A DNA stretch of 64,000 bases from Bradyrhizobium sp. LLZ17 (GCF_041200145.1 NZ_CP165734.1:1798001-1862000); one strand, 5' to 3'. Numbered from the stretch's first letter, positions 26,113-35,604 are shown. A program made the numbers and translations. Notes: generated by a model not told the origin, from the letters alone.

Positions 26113-27603
26113 ATGGTCGACAAGCAACGCATCATTCCACTGATCGTGGCCACCGCTCTGTTCATGGAAAACATGGACTCGACGGTGATCGCGACCTCGC
26201 TGCCGGCGATCGCGGCCGATATCGGCACCAGCCCGCTGACGCTGAAGCTTGCGATCACCTCCTACCTGCTGTCGCTTGCGGTGTTCATTCCGGCCAGCGG
26301 TTGGACCGCGGACCGCTTCGGCGCGCGGATGGTGTTTGCGATCGCGGTCGGCGTCTTCATGGCCGGATCGGTCGGCTGCGCGCTCTCGACCTCGGTGAAC
26401 GATTTCGTGTTCGCGCGCATCCTCCAGGGCATGGGCGGCGCGATGATGACCCCGGTCGGCCGCCTGGTGCTGCTGCGCTCGGTCGACAAGAGCGCGCTCG
26501 TCAATGCGATGGCCTGGGTGACGGTGCCGGCGATGATCGGTCCCGTGATCGGTCCGCCGCTCGGCGGCTTCATCACCACCTATGCGTCCTGGCATTGGAT
26601 CTTCCTGATCAACATCCCGATCGGGCTGCTCGGCATCTTCATGGCGCTGCGCTTCATCGACCCGATCAAGAGCGAGGAACGCGAGCCGTTCGACCTCTAC
26701 GGCATGGTGCTGGCGGGCATCGGGCTTGCCGGCATCGCCTTCGGTCTGTCTGTTGCCGGGCTTAATCTGCTGCCGTGGAGCACGGTTGCCGGCCTGGTCA
26801 TCGGCGGGTCGATCTCGATGACGCTGTATGTGCTGCACGCCCGGCGGACGGGATCGCCGGTGCTGGACTTCTCGCTGCTGAAGCTGCCGACGCTGCGCGC
26901 GGCCATTCTTGGCGGTTTCATGTTCCGGCTCGGCATCGGCGCGCTGCCGTTCCTGCTGCCGCTGCTGATGCAGATCGGCTTCGGCCTGTCGCCGTTCAAG
27001 TCCGGCCTCGTCACCTTCGGCTCCTCGCTCGGCGCCATGGGCATGAAGACGCTCGCCGCGCGCATCATCCGCGCCTTCGGTTTCCGCAACCTGATGGCGG
27101 TGAACGCGATCATCAGCGCGGTTTTCCTCGCCGCCTGCGCGCTGTTCACGGTGACGACGCCGCTGCTCATCATCATGATCATCCTGGTGGTCGGCGGCTT
27201 CTTCCGCTCGCTCGAGTTCACCGCGATCAACACGGTCGCCTATGCCGAGGTCGAGACCGCGCAGATGAGCCGCGCCACCACGCTCGTCAGCGTCAACCAG
27301 CAGCTCGCGGTCTCGGCCGGCATCGCCGTCGGGGCGGCCTCGGTCGAGACCACGATGTGGCTCAATCATGTCAGCGAGCTCGACGCCACGATGTTCGCGC
27401 CGGCCTTCGTCGTGGTCGCGCTGACCTCGGCGGCGTCGAGCTGGTTCTTCTGGCAGATGCCCGGCGACGCCGGCCACGAGATCTCCGGCCGCAAGGCCGT
27501 GGAGATCGCGAGCCGCAAAGGCGCGGCCAAGAGCGCGGCGAATGCCGCCGTCAAAACCGCGACCGAGGATACCCAGAACGCGCGGGACCAAAGGTTGGGA
27601 TAG
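26113..27603 (+). CDS. MFS transporter, DHA2/EmrB-QacA type
   Basis: This 496-residue inner-membrane drug/proton antiporter-type protein has about 14 membrane helices. MENMDSTVIATSLPAIAADI has the family D1-like Asp region, ASGWTADRFGAR is the MFS loop 2-3 motif, RILQGMGGAMMTPVGRL and VTVPAMIGPVIGPPLGGFIT are the antiporter motifs, and the second half begins near FDLYGMVLAGIGLAG. The hydrophilic C-terminal tail (SRKGAAKSAANAAVKTATED) is unusually long and Ala/Lys-rich. It may export small lipophilic compounds; the substrate is unknown. It stands alone, convergent with rlmE. Confidence 0.92.
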   Translation: MVDKQRIIPLIVATALFMENMDSTVIATSLPAIAADIGTSPLTLKLAITSYLLSLAVFIPASGWTADRFGARMVFAIAVGVFMAGSVGCALSTSVNDFVFARILQGMGGAMMTPVGRLVLLRSVDKSALVNAMAWVTVPAMIGPVIGPPLGGFITTYASWHWIFLINIPIGLLGIFMALRFIDPIKSEEREPFDLYGMVLAGIGLAGIAFGLSVAGLNLLPWSTVAGLVIGGSISMTLYVLHARRTGSPVLDFSLLKLPTLRAAILGGFMFRLGIGALPFLLPLLMQIGFGLSPFKSGLVTFGSSLGAMGMKTLAARIIRAFGFRNLMAVNAIISAVFLAACALFTVTTPLLIIMIILVVGGFFRSLEFTAINTVAYAEVETAQMSRATTLVSVNQQLAVSAGIAVGAASVETTMWLNHVSELDATMFAPAFVVVALTSAASSWFFWQMPGDAGHEISGRKAVEIASRKGAAKSAANAAVKTATEDTQNARDQRLG

Positions 27604-27631
27604 GTTCACGCAATGGCGCAACACACTCCGT

Positions 27632-27764
27632 GTCGTCCCGGCGCAGGCCGGGACCCATAACCACAGGGAGGAGTTGTGGCGCGAGACCCGCAACTCCGAG
27701 TCCCCGTAACCACACCTGCTTGTGGTTATGGGTCCCGGCCTTCGCCGGGACGACTGCGGATATT
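27632..27764. repeat. Intergenic inverted repeat (family G)
   Basis: GTCGTCCCGGCGCAGGCCGG...GACCCATAACCAC and GTGGTTATGGGTC...CCGGCCTTCGCCGGGACGAC form long near-perfect arms between the MFS stop and convergent rlmE. Confidence 0.85.
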
Positions 27765-27769
27765 GGGGT

Positions 27770-28447
27770 TCAAGCCCCCCGAAATCCCGTCGCCAGCACG
27801 TAACGCTCCGACGAATCCTGCCGGCTGGCGGCGGGCTTCACATGACGTACCGTGGCAAAGTCGCGTTTGAGCTGGGCCAGCAGGTCGGCGTCGGCACCGC
27901 TCTGGAACGTCTTGGCGAGGAACGCCCCGCCGGGCTTGAGCACGTCGCAGGCGAACGCGGCCGCGGTCTCGATCAGGCCGACGATGCGGAGCTGGTCCGT
28001 CTTGCGGTGACCGGTGGTGTTGGCGGCCATGTCGGACATCACGACGTCGGCGCCGCCCCCGAGCATGGCGTTGAGCTTCTCCGGCGCGTCGTTCTCCATG
28101 AAGTCGAGCTGCGCGAAGTCGACGCCGGCGATCTCCGGCATGTCCAGCAGATCGATCGCGACGACCTTGCCCTTGCCGTCGACCGAGCCGACGCGCTTGG
28201 CGGCGATCTGGCTCCAGCCGCCCGGCGCAGCACCGAGATCGACCACGGACATGCCGTGTTTCAGCAGCCGGTATTTGTCGTCGATCTCGAGCAGCTTGAA
28301 AGCGGCGCGCGAGCGATAGCCCAAAGCCTTGGCCTTGACGACATAGGGATCGTTGAGCTGCCGCTCCAGCCAGAGCTTCGACGACAATTTGCGCTTGCCG
28401 CCGGTCTTGACCTGGACGTGCAAGCGGCCGGTGGTGTCCTTGGCCAT
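27770..28447 (-). CDS. rlmE: 23S rRNA 2'-O-ribose methyltransferase
   Basis: RlmE (FtsJ/RrmJ) methylates the 2'-OH of U2552 in the 50S A loop with SAM. The 225-residue product has the basic N-terminus (KTGGKRKLSSKLWLERQLND), then YRSRAAFKLLEIDDKY with the first catalytic Lys, VVDLGAAPGGWSQIAAKRVG (SAM motif), VVMSDMAANTTGHRKTDQLR with the catalytic Asp, and GGAFLAKTFQSGADADLL with the second Lys. It begins one base after the ppx stop, so the two are translationally coupled. The C-terminal SSERYVLATGFRGA is typical. Confidence 0.95.
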   Translation of the reverse strand: MAKDTTGRLHVQVKTGGKRKLSSKLWLERQLNDPYVVKAKALGYRSRAAFKLLEIDDKYRLLKHGMSVVDLGAAPGGWSQIAAKRVGSVDGKGKVVAIDLLDMPEIAGVDFAQLDFMENDAPEKLNAMLGGGADVVMSDMAANTTGHRKTDQLRIVGLIETAAAFACDVLKPGGAFLAKTFQSGADADLLAQLKRDFATVRHVKPAASRQDSSERYVLATGFRGA

Positions 28448-28448
28448 C

Positions 28449-29522
28449 TCACCAGCTCCTGAGCGCGCCGTCCTCGCGCATCATCTCGACCAGCATGCCC
28501 TCGCGCAGGCCGCGGTCGGCGACGCGCAGGCGCGGCAGCGGAAAAGCGTGGCGGATCGCATCAAGGATGGCGCAGCCGGCCAGCACGAGGTCGGCACGCT
28601 CGATGCTGATGCAGTTGTTGTTGGCGCGATCCTCGTAGCTCATGCCGAGCAGCCTGCTGATGGTCGCGGTAATGTCGGAATCGTTCATCCACACGCTGTC
28701 GATCCGGCGGCGGTCATAGCGCGCGAGGTTGAGGTGGATGCCGGCGAGCGTCGTGACCGTGCCGGAGGTGCCGAGCAGATGCATGTCGGCAAGATCGCCG
28801 CCATGCGCTTCCGCGAACGGCGCGACGTGGTTCGCCACCTCCTGCTCCATCGCGGCATAGATCTCCGGCGTGACGTCGCGGCCGCCGAACTGCTCGGCGA
28901 GCGTCACCACGCCAAGCGGGATCGACATCCAGGCCTTGATCCGAGGCTCCGGATCTTGCGGGTCGCGCTCGATCCGCACCAGCTCGGTCGAGCCGCCGCC
29001 GATATCGAACAGGATCGCGCCGCGTCCCCTCGGGTCGACCAGCGGCGAGCAGCCGAGCACGGCGAGCGCCGCCTCGGTTCCGCGGTCGATCACCTCGAGC
29101 TCGATCCCGGTCTCGGCCGCCACCCGGCTGCGGAACCCGTCCGCGTTCGAGGCCGCGCGGCAGGCCTCGGTGGCGATCAGCCGCAGGCGCCGCGCTTTGC
29201 GGAAGTTGATCTTGTCGCGGCAGATGCTGAGCGCCACGATGGCACGCTCGATCGCGGCCTCGCTGATGCACCCCGTCGCCGAGACACCCTCGCCGAGCCG
29301 GATGATGCGTGAGAAGGAATCGACCACACGAAAGCCGTCGTGGGTCGGACAGGCGATCAGGAGCCGGCAATTGTTGGTGCCGAGGTCGAGCGCCGCATAG
29401 ACGCCGGTTCCCGGCGCTTGCGCGACGACGGACGGTTCGGGGGCCAATGCCACCGCCGCCATCGACCCCTCGAGCTCACCGTGCGGCGCAAGGCCGTCGC
29501 GGAGCCGCGTGTGGTCATTCAT
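28449..29522 (-). CDS. ppx: Exopolyphosphatase / Ppx-GppA family phosphatase
   Basis: This 357-residue member of the Ppx/GppA family hydrolyses polyphosphate or pppGpp. It has the ASKHA ATPase-like fold: YAALDLGTNNCRLLIACPTH (phosphate-1), AILFDIGGGSTELVRIER (phosphate-2), EQFGGRDVTPE, LGTSGTVTTLAGIHLNLARY (adenosine-type motif) and LVLAGCAILDAIRHAF. It is shorter than E. coli Ppx (no C-terminal HD-like domain), as in many alphaproteobacterial homologues. The first about 38 residues before VYAALDLG are non-conserved, so an inner start is possible. It is coupled to rlmE. Which of the two substrates is preferred cannot be decided from sequence. Confidence 0.88.
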   Translation of the reverse strand: MNDHTRLRDGLAPHGELEGSMAAVALAPEPSVVAQAPGTGVYAALDLGTNNCRLLIACPTHDGFRVVDSFSRIIRLGEGVSATGCISEAAIERAIVALSICRDKINFRKARRLRLIATEACRAASNADGFRSRVAAETGIELEVIDRGTEAALAVLGCSPLVDPRGRGAILFDIGGGSTELVRIERDPQDPEPRIKAWMSIPLGVVTLAEQFGGRDVTPEIYAAMEQEVANHVAPFAEAHGGDLADMHLLGTSGTVTTLAGIHLNLARYDRRRIDSVWMNDSDITATISRLLGMSYEDRANNNCISIERADLVLAGCAILDAIRHAFPLPRLRVADRGLREGMLVEMMREDGALRSW

Positions 29523-29732
29523 ACAAACTGTCTTTCCGCGGCCCTAAGGGGCCGATCTGGAATTGCTTTTTCGCCTGAAACATTAGCAGCGCGTCAGTCC
29601 TGTGCAACAACGCATCACATGGGACCATGCCCATTCGTGCGTTGTCGTGAACGGGTCGGTGGGTTATTTGAGGGGATCCGGTCCCCCAGGCGCCCACAAA
29701 ACGCGCAATTGCCGGCTTTTCAGGTCAATTCC

Positions 29733-32105
29733 ATGCAAGAACACACCAAATCGTCCACGCTCGAAAACGCTATCGCACTGCAAAAATACGGCGTCGGGCA
29801 GCCGGTCCGCCGCAAGGAGGACGACACGCTGGTGCGCGGCAAGGGCCGCTACACCGACGATTTCAACCTGCCCGGCCAGGCCCATGCGGTGGTCGTCCGC
29901 TCGACCCATGCCCATGGCATCATCCGCGGCATCAACACCGAGGCCGCAAAGGCGATGCCGGGCGTGCTCGGCGTTTGGACCGGCACCGACCTCAACGCCG
30001 CCGGCTACGGCCCTTTCACCTGCGGGCTGCCGCTGAAGAGCCGTGACGGCTCGCCCCTGCTCCAGACCAACCGCCACCCGCTCGCGACCGATAAGGTCCG
30101 CTTCGTCGGCGATCCCGTCGCCTTCGTGGTGGCGGAGACGCTGGCCCAGGCGCGCGACGCAGCCGAAGCGGTCGAAATTGACATCGAGCCGCTGCCGGCG
30201 GTTACCGATCCCGAAGAAGCTGCTCGGCCCGGCGCGCCGCAGCTGTACGACCACATCCCGAACAACGTCGCGCTCGACTACCATTATGGCGACACGGAGA
30301 AGGTCAACGCGGCCTTCGCCAGCGCCGCCCACGTCACGAAGCTCGACATCGAGAACACCCGCGTCGCTGTCGTCTCGATGGAGCCGCGCGTCGGCCTCGC
30401 CTCCTACGACAAGGTCACCGAGCGCTACACCATCCAGATGCCGACGCAGGGCGTTGCCGGCAACCGCGCCAATCTCGCCAAGAACCTGAAGGTGCCGAAC
30501 GAGAAGGTGCGGATCCTGACCGCCAATGTCGGCGGCTCCTTCGGCATGAAGAACGTCAATTATCCCGAATACATGTGCATCCTTTACGCGGCCAAGGCGC
30601 TCGGCCGGCCGGTGAAATGGCTCGACGAGCGCTCGACCAGCTTCCTCTCCGACAGCCACGGCCGCGGGCAAAAGATGCATGCCGAGCTCGCGCTCGATGC
30701 CGAGGGGCACTTCCTCGCCGCCAGACTCTCAGGTTACGGCAATCTCGGGGCCTACATCACCGGCGTTGCGCCCAGTCCGCTCTCGCTCAACACCGGCAAG
30801 AACTTTTCCAGCGTCTATCGCACGCCGCTGATGGCGATCGACATCAAGACGGTCCTGACCAACACCACGCTGATGGGCGCCTATCGCGGCGCCGGCCGGC
30901 CCGAGGCGAACTACTACATGGAGCGGCTGATCGACCGCGCCGCCGACGAGATGGGCATCAACCGGCTGACCTTGCGCAAGCGCAATTTCATCAAGCCGAG
31001 CCAGATGCCGTTCCCGGCCTCCTCCGGCGTCACCTATGACAGCGGCGACTTCCAGTCGGTCTTCAACAAGGCGCTGGAGATCTCCGACTACGAGAATTTT
31101 GCCAAGCGCAAGAAAGAGAGCAAGAAGGCCGGCAAGCTGCGCGGGATCGCGGTCGGCTCGTATCTGGAGGTCACCGCACCTCCCGGCGTCGAGCTCGGCA
31201 AGATCGTGTTCGATCCTGATGGCAGCGTGCAGCTCATCACCGGCACGCTCGATTACGGCCAGGGCCACGCCACGCCATTTGCGCAGGTGCTGTGCGCGCA
31301 GCTCGGCGTTCCCTTCGAAAGCGTCAAGCTGGTGCAGGGCGACAGCGACATCGTCCACACCGGCAACGGCACCGGCGGCTCGCGCTCGATCACTGCGACC
31401 GGCATGGCAATCGTGGAAGCCGCGAAGCTCGTGATCGAGAAGGGCAAGCGCGCCGCGGCGCACATGCTGGAAGCCTCCGAGGCCGACATCGAGTTCGAAG
31501 GCGGCAGCTTCACCATCGCCGGCACCGATCGCAGCATTGACATCATGGAGCTCGCCAAGCGCCTGCATGAGGGCAAGGTGCCGGACGGCGTGCCGGATAG
31601 CCTCGACGTCGACCACACCAGCGAGCCGGTGCCGTCGGCGTTCCCGAACGGCTGCCATGTCGCCGAGGTCGAGATCGATCCCGACACCGGCGTGGTGCAG
31701 ATCGTGCGCTACAGCGCGGTCAACGATTTCGGCACGGTGATCAATCCGCTGCTGGTCGAGGGCCAGCTCCACGGCGGCGTCGTGCAGGGCATTGGACAAG
31801 CGCTGATGGAGCAGGTCCGCTACGACGAGAGCGGGCAGCCGATCACGGGCTCGCTGATGGACTACGCACTGCCGCGCGCGGAGGACGTTCCTAACATGGC
31901 CGTCGGCGACCACCCGGTGCCGGCCAAGAGCAATCCCCTGGGCAGCAAGGGCTGCGGCGAAGCCGGCTGCGCCGGCAGCATGTCGACGGTGGTGAACGCG
32001 GTCGTCGATGCGCTCTCCGAGTACGGCATCAAGCACATCGACATGCCGCTGACCCCGGAGCGGGTGTGGCGGGCGATCCAGGACGCGAAGACGGCAGCGG
32101 CGTAG
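29733..32105 (+). CDS. Molybdenum hydroxylase large subunit, form II CO-dehydrogenase (CoxL)-like, orphan
   Basis: This 790-residue large subunit belongs to the xanthine oxidase/aerobic CO dehydrogenase family, which binds the molybdopterin cytosine dinucleotide cofactor. VRRKEDDTLVRGKGRYTDDF opens the first domain, GGSFGMKN (267-274) and the GTGGSRS loop bind the cofactor, AYRGAGR (383-389) is the active-site loop typical of form II CoxL (form I has AYxCSFR), and KGCGEAG carries the catalytic Glu743. No medium (FAD) or small ([2Fe-2S]) subunit gene is adjacent, so partners must be encoded elsewhere. Form II proteins probably oxidise aldehydes or heteroaromatics. ATG 29733 starts MQEHTKSSTL. 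Confidence 0.9.
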   Translation: MQEHTKSSTLENAIALQKYGVGQPVRRKEDDTLVRGKGRYTDDFNLPGQAHAVVVRSTHAHGIIRGINTEAAKAMPGVLGVWTGTDLNAAGYGPFTCGLPLKSRDGSPLLQTNRHPLATDKVRFVGDPVAFVVAETLAQARDAAEAVEIDIEPLPAVTDPEEAARPGAPQLYDHIPNNVALDYHYGDTEKVNAAFASAAHVTKLDIENTRVAVVSMEPRVGLASYDKVTERYTIQMPTQGVAGNRANLAKNLKVPNEKVRILTANVGGSFGMKNVNYPEYMCILYAAKALGRPVKWLDERSTSFLSDSHGRGQKMHAELALDAEGHFLAARLSGYGNLGAYITGVAPSPLSLNTGKNFSSVYRTPLMAIDIKTVLTNTTLMGAYRGAGRPEANYYMERLIDRAADEMGINRLTLRKRNFIKPSQMPFPASSGVTYDSGDFQSVFNKALEISDYENFAKRKKESKKAGKLRGIAVGSYLEVTAPPGVELGKIVFDPDGSVQLITGTLDYGQGHATPFAQVLCAQLGVPFESVKLVQGDSDIVHTGNGTGGSRSITATGMAIVEAAKLVIEKGKRAAAHMLEASEADIEFEGGSFTIAGTDRSIDIMELAKRLHEGKVPDGVPDSLDVDHTSEPVPSAFPNGCHVAEVEIDPDTGVVQIVRYSAVNDFGTVINPLLVEGQLHGGVVQGIGQALMEQVRYDESGQPITGSLMDYALPRAEDVPNMAVGDHPVPAKSNPLGSKGCGEAGCAGSMSTVVNAVVDALSEYGIKHIDMPLTPERVWRAIQDAKTAAA

Positions 32106-32132
32106 GGCTGCCCTTCTGCCTCCACACGCACA

Positions 32133-32238
32133 CTGTCATCGCCCGGCTTGACCGGGCGATGACAGTACTCCGAGACAGGAGTGATTGACCGAGAAGCCGC
32201 GGCGTACTGGATTCCCCGCCTTCGCGGGGAATGACAGC
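32133..32238. repeat. Intergenic inverted repeat (family B)
   Basis: CTGTCATCGCCCGG...TTGACCGGGCGATGACAG is a perfect inner hairpin at the left. TACTGGATTCCCCGCC...TTCGCGGGGAATGACAG closes the right. The middle is shared with 23422-23540. Confidence 0.85.
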
Positions 32239-32272
32239 GGATTTGAGGACGCGCTGTGCCCGTTCCCTACAC

Positions 32273-33073
32273 TTAAGCCGCCGCCTGCTCGCGTGGCTGG
32301 TAGATTGCGGTGTGCTGACAATGCGCCAGCGGCGTCGTGCCATTGGCGACGACCAGCGCGTCGAGCTCGACGAAGCGGTGGCCTTTCTTCGCGTAGTTTG
32401 CTGTGACTTTTGCTCGCGCGGTGATTTCGTCGCCGGTGCGCGCGGGTGCGAGAAGCTGCATGCGGCTACCGACGTGAATCCACGGACCCAGGATGGTGTT
32501 GTCGACCAGCACCCGGTTCATGACGCGCTGGATCAGGCCGGGGTGGCCGAGCCCCTCGCGCGCAAAGATCGGATCGGCCTCACGGATGTCGGCGAGATAG
32601 TCCGCGGCGTCCTGCCCGGCCCAGCGGCGTGGCGTGGTGCCGAGCGATGTGCCGGTCTCGAACGTCGCCGCGCTCACCGGCTTGCGCTCGGTGACTGCCG
32701 CCACTTCCACATAGTCGCTCAACGACACCGCCGGCGCGGCCGCAGGCAGCGACGCCGTGCCGGTGGCACAGAGTTCGGTGCGGCTGAACACTTCGATCGT
32801 GAGCAAGCCATTGTGCTCGGTCGCGTCAACGTCCGCGGTCTCGCCGTCATAGACCGGCTTGATGAAGCGCGCCTCGATCAGGCCGCGGATGAGGAAATCG
32901 CGGCCCCAGCGCGCCACCGGCACGTGCATCATGTAGGCAAAGACATCGACGCCCGGGACCAGCCCGCCGGAAAAGCCGAAGCGGCGCGCCACATTGTCGT
33001 CGTGCATCTTGTTTTCGGATTGCTTGGCGGTGTTGTAGGCCTCGACGCGGTAGGTTTCGAGCCGGTTCGGCAT
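32273..33073 (-). CDS. Double-hotdog (MaoC-like) dehydratase/thioesterase-fold protein
   Basis: This 266-residue protein has two hotdog-fold halves. The first (residues 1-120) has FSGGLVPGVDVFAYMMHVPV with a Gly-rich turn and RGLIEARFIKPVYDGETADV. The second (about 150-260) has GHPGLIQRVMNRVLVDNTIL, PWIHVGSRMQLLAPARTGDE and a final CQHTAIYQP. It resembles MaoC-like hydratase or acyl-CoA thioesterase-type proteins, but the catalytic Asp/His pair of MaoC is not clear, so the activity is uncertain. It is convergent with the CoxL-like gene and divergent from the DUF188 gene. Confidence 0.65.
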   Translation of the reverse strand: MPNRLETYRVEAYNTAKQSENKMHDDNVARRFGFSGGLVPGVDVFAYMMHVPVARWGRDFLIRGLIEARFIKPVYDGETADVDATEHNGLLTIEVFSRTELCATGTASLPAAAPAVSLSDYVEVAAVTERKPVSAATFETGTSLGTTPRRWAGQDAADYLADIREADPIFAREGLGHPGLIQRVMNRVLVDNTILGPWIHVGSRMQLLAPARTGDEITARAKVTANYAKKGHRFVELDALVVANGTTPLAHCQHTAIYQPREQAAA

Positions 33074-33213
33074 GGCTTGGCTTCCCCAAATTCTCGTTGT
33101 TTCGGGCCGATGGTAGGCCTTGAGGAACCGGGGTCAATCCCCTCGCCTTTGCGACCGGGATGGGGTACCACGCGGCTGCTGCGAAACCGCTTCGCAAGCC
33201 CTATCTACGGACA

Positions 33214-33711
33214 ATGACGAACCCTCAAAACGCCACCCGCATCTATGTCGACGCCGACGCATGTCCGGTGAAGGACGAGATCTATCGCGTCGCCGGAAGG
33301 CACGGCCTGCCCGTGAGCGTGGTCGCGGGCAATTTCATTCGCGTGCCGCAGGATCCGCTGATCGAGCGGGTCGCGGCGGGCGCCGGCATGGATGCCGCCG
33401 ACGACTGGATCGCCGAACGCGCCGGCCCCGGCGATATCGTCATCACCTCGGATATTCCACTCGCGAGCCGCTGCGTGAAGGCCGGTGCCGATGTGATTGC
33501 GTCCAACGGCAAGGCGTTCACCGAGAAATCGATCGGGATGACGCTCGCGGTCCGCAACCTGATGACCGATTTGCGCTCGGCTGGCGAAGTCACGGGCGGT
33601 CCGAAATCGTATTCGCCTCGCGACCGCTCGACCTTCCTGTCGACGCTCGACCAGACCATCCGCCGCATCCAGCGCCGCCGCGCCGAGCAGGCCACAACGA
33701 GACAGGACTGA
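33214..33711 (+). CDS. YaiI/YqxD family protein (UPF0178, DUF188)
   Basis: This 165-residue protein of the YaiI/YqxD (DUF188) family has [20 protein letters not shown] at the start, [12 protein letters not shown], then [20 protein letters not shown] and [15 protein letters not shown]. The conserved Asp residues resemble a PIN-like fold, but activity has not been assigned for the family. ATG 33214 is selected because [13 protein letters not shown] matches the family start. The stop is nine bases before the ABC-F ATPase start, so the two may be co-transcribed. Confidence 0.88.
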   Translation: MTNPQNATRIYVDADACPVKDEIYRVAGRHGLPVSVVAGNFIRVPQDPLIERVAAGAGMDAADDWIAERAGPGDIVITSDIPLASRCVKAGADVIASNGKAFTEKSIGMTLAVRNLMTDLRSAGEVTGGPKSYSPRDRSTFLSTLDQTIRRIQRRRAEQATTRQD

Positions 33712-33719
33712 GACACCGC

Positions 33720-35540
33720 ATGGCGCCACCGCTGATACAACTGCGCGATATCAAGCTGACCTTTGGCGGCACGCCGCTGCTCGCGGGCGTCGAATTGTCG
33801 GTTTCGACCGGCGAGCGCGTCTGCCTGATCGGCCGCAACGGGTCCGGCAAATCGACGCTGCTCAAGATCGCCGCCGGCCTGGTCGAACCGGATGGCGGCA
33901 GCCGTTTCGTGCAGCCCGGCGCCACCATCCGCTATTTGCCGCAGGAGCCCGATTTTTCCGGTTTCTCGACCACGCTGGCCTATGTCGAGGCCGGGCTCAA
34001 TGCCGGCGACGATCACTATCAGGCGCGCTATCTGGTCGAACAGCTCGGTCTCAGCGGCGAAGAAGATCCGGCGCATGTCTCCGGCGGCGAAGCGCGCCGC
34101 GCCGCGCTGGCCCGCGTGCTCGCGCCCTCGCCCGACATCCTGCTGCTGGACGAGCCGACCAATCATCTGGATCTTCCGACCATCGAATGGCTGGAGGCCG
34201 AACTGGAGAGCCGCCGCTGCGCGCTGGTGATCATCAGCCACGACCGGCGCTTCCTGTCCAACCTGTCGCGCAGCACCGCCTGGCTCGACCGCGGCCAGAT
34301 CCGGCAGATCGACCGCGGCTTCAGCGCCTTCGAGGCCTGGCGCGACGAGGTGCTCGCGGAAGAAGAGCGCGACCAGCACAAGCTCGACCGCAAGATCGTC
34401 AACGAGGAGCACTGGTTGCGCTACGGCGTCTCGGGCCGGCGCAAGCGCAACGTCAAGCGGCTCGGCAATCTCCACGCGCTGCGCGACCAGCGGCGCGATT
34501 ATCGCGGCGCGACCGGTAACGCCAACCTCGCAGCCGCCGAAGCCGACAAGTCCGGCAAGCTCGTCATCGAGGCCAAGAATATCAGCCGGTCCTATGGTGA
34601 GCGAAAGATCGTCGACGGCTTCTCGATCCGCGTCCAGCGCGGCGACCGCATCGGCATCGTCGGCCCGAATGGCGCCGGCAAGACCACGCTGATCGAAATG
34701 CTGACCGGCGGCAGCGCACCGGACAGCGGCGGCGTCCGCCTCGGCGCCAATATCGAGATGGCGACGCTCGACCAGCATCGCGAAAGTCTCGATCCCAAGT
34801 CGACGCTGGCCGAGGCGTTGACCGGCGGCCGCGGCGATCATGTCATGGTCGGCGGCAAGCCGAAGCATGTCGTCAGCTACATGAAGGACTTCTTGTTCGC
34901 CCAGGAACAGATGCGCACGCCGCTGGAGGTGTTGTCCGGGGGCGAGCGTGGCCGGCTGATGCTGGCACGCGCGCTGGCCAAGCCCTCCAACCTCCTGGTG
35001 CTGGACGAGCCGACCAACGATCTCGACCTCGAGACCCTCGATGTCCTCGAGGAAATGCTCGGCGATTATGAGGGCACCGTGATCCTGATCAGCCATGATC
35101 GCGATTTTCTCGACCGCGTGGTGACGTCGGTGATCGTGCCCGAGGGCAACGGACGCTGGCTCGAATATGCCGGCGGTTACACCGACATGCTGGCCCAGCG
35201 CGGCGCCGACGTGAAGCGCGCGACGGCCAAGGCGGTCCAAGACAAGGCTGGCGAAGGCAAGACAGAGATGCGGTCAGTCGCGCCTTCCGGAGTTAGCAAA
35301 CGACGGTTGAGCTTCAACGAGCAGCATGCGCTGGACACGCTGCCCAAGACCATCGCCAAGCTGCAGGCCGAGATCGCCAAGCAGCAGCGCTTCCTTGACG
35401 ACCCCGATCTGTTCCGCAAGGATCGCAAGCGCTTCGACCAGGCCTCTGACGCCCTGACGAAGGCGCAAAAGGAACTGGCCGAGGCCGAGGACAAATGGCT
35501 GGAGCTCGAAGTGCGGCGCGAAGAAATTGAACAGGCCTAG
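33720..35540 (+). CDS. uup: ABC-F family ATPase (Uup-like)
   Basis: This 606-residue soluble ABC-F protein has two ABC domains and no membrane segment. Domain 1 has CLIGRNGSGKSTLLKIAAGL (Walker A), VSGGEARRAALARVL (signature, with Val in place of Leu) and ILLLDEPTNHLDLPTIEWLE (Walker B). Domain 2 has GIVGPNGAGKTTLIEMLTGG, LSGGERGRLMLARAL and LLVLDEPTNDLDLETLDVLE. A C-terminal coiled coil (about 535-606, TIAKLQAEIAKQQRFLDD, then AQKELAEAEDKWLELEVRRE) matches the Uup DNA- or ribosome-binding tail. ABC-F proteins act on ribosome stalling or DNA structures. No resistance role can be claimed. Confidence 0.9.
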   Translation: MAPPLIQLRDIKLTFGGTPLLAGVELSVSTGERVCLIGRNGSGKSTLLKIAAGLVEPDGGSRFVQPGATIRYLPQEPDFSGFSTTLAYVEAGLNAGDDHYQARYLVEQLGLSGEEDPAHVSGGEARRAALARVLAPSPDILLLDEPTNHLDLPTIEWLEAELESRRCALVIISHDRRFLSNLSRSTAWLDRGQIRQIDRGFSAFEAWRDEVLAEEERDQHKLDRKIVNEEHWLRYGVSGRRKRNVKRLGNLHALRDQRRDYRGATGNANLAAAEADKSGKLVIEAKNISRSYGERKIVDGFSIRVQRGDRIGIVGPNGAGKTTLIEMLTGGSAPDSGGVRLGANIEMATLDQHRESLDPKSTLAEALTGGRGDHVMVGGKPKHVVSYMKDFLFAQEQMRTPLEVLSGGERGRLMLARALAKPSNLLVLDEPTNDLDLETLDVLEEMLGDYEGTVILISHDRDFLDRVVTSVIVPEGNGRWLEYAGGYTDMLAQRGADVKRATAKAVQDKAGEGKTEMRSVAPSGVSKRRLSFNEQHALDTLPKTIAKLQAEIAKQQRFLDDPDLFRKDRKRFDQASDALTKAQKELAEAEDKWLELEVRREEIEQA

Positions 35541-35542
35541 CG

Positions 35543-35590
35543 CGCATTCCGCAAAAGTGGGCACCGGTTTTGCGATCAGAATGCGCGCCA
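35543..35590. repeat. Intergenic inverted repeat (family H, GTGGGCACCGG type)
   Basis: GCGCATTC...GAATGCGC forms the outer arms and GCAAAAGTGGG...CCGGTTTTGC the inner imperfect stem. It lies between uup and the D-threonine-aldolase-like gene. Similar short palindromes are common in Rhizobiales. Confidence 0.75.
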
Positions 35591-35604
35591 ACTAAGAGAT
35601 TCCC

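Noticed and set aside
26038..27693. Minus-strand open frame of 551 codons opposite the MFS transporter
   Set aside because: It is rich in Arg, Asp, Glu and His as expected for the reverse of hydrophobic codons; the plus-strand product has clear membrane helices and MFS motifs.
30729..32036. Minus-strand open frame of 435 codons opposite the CoxL-like gene
   Set aside because: Antisense shadow of a conserved molybdenum hydroxylase.
33282..35240. Minus-strand open frame of about 650 codons opposite the ABC-F gene
   Set aside because: The plus-strand gene has two complete ABC domains; the reverse frame has none.
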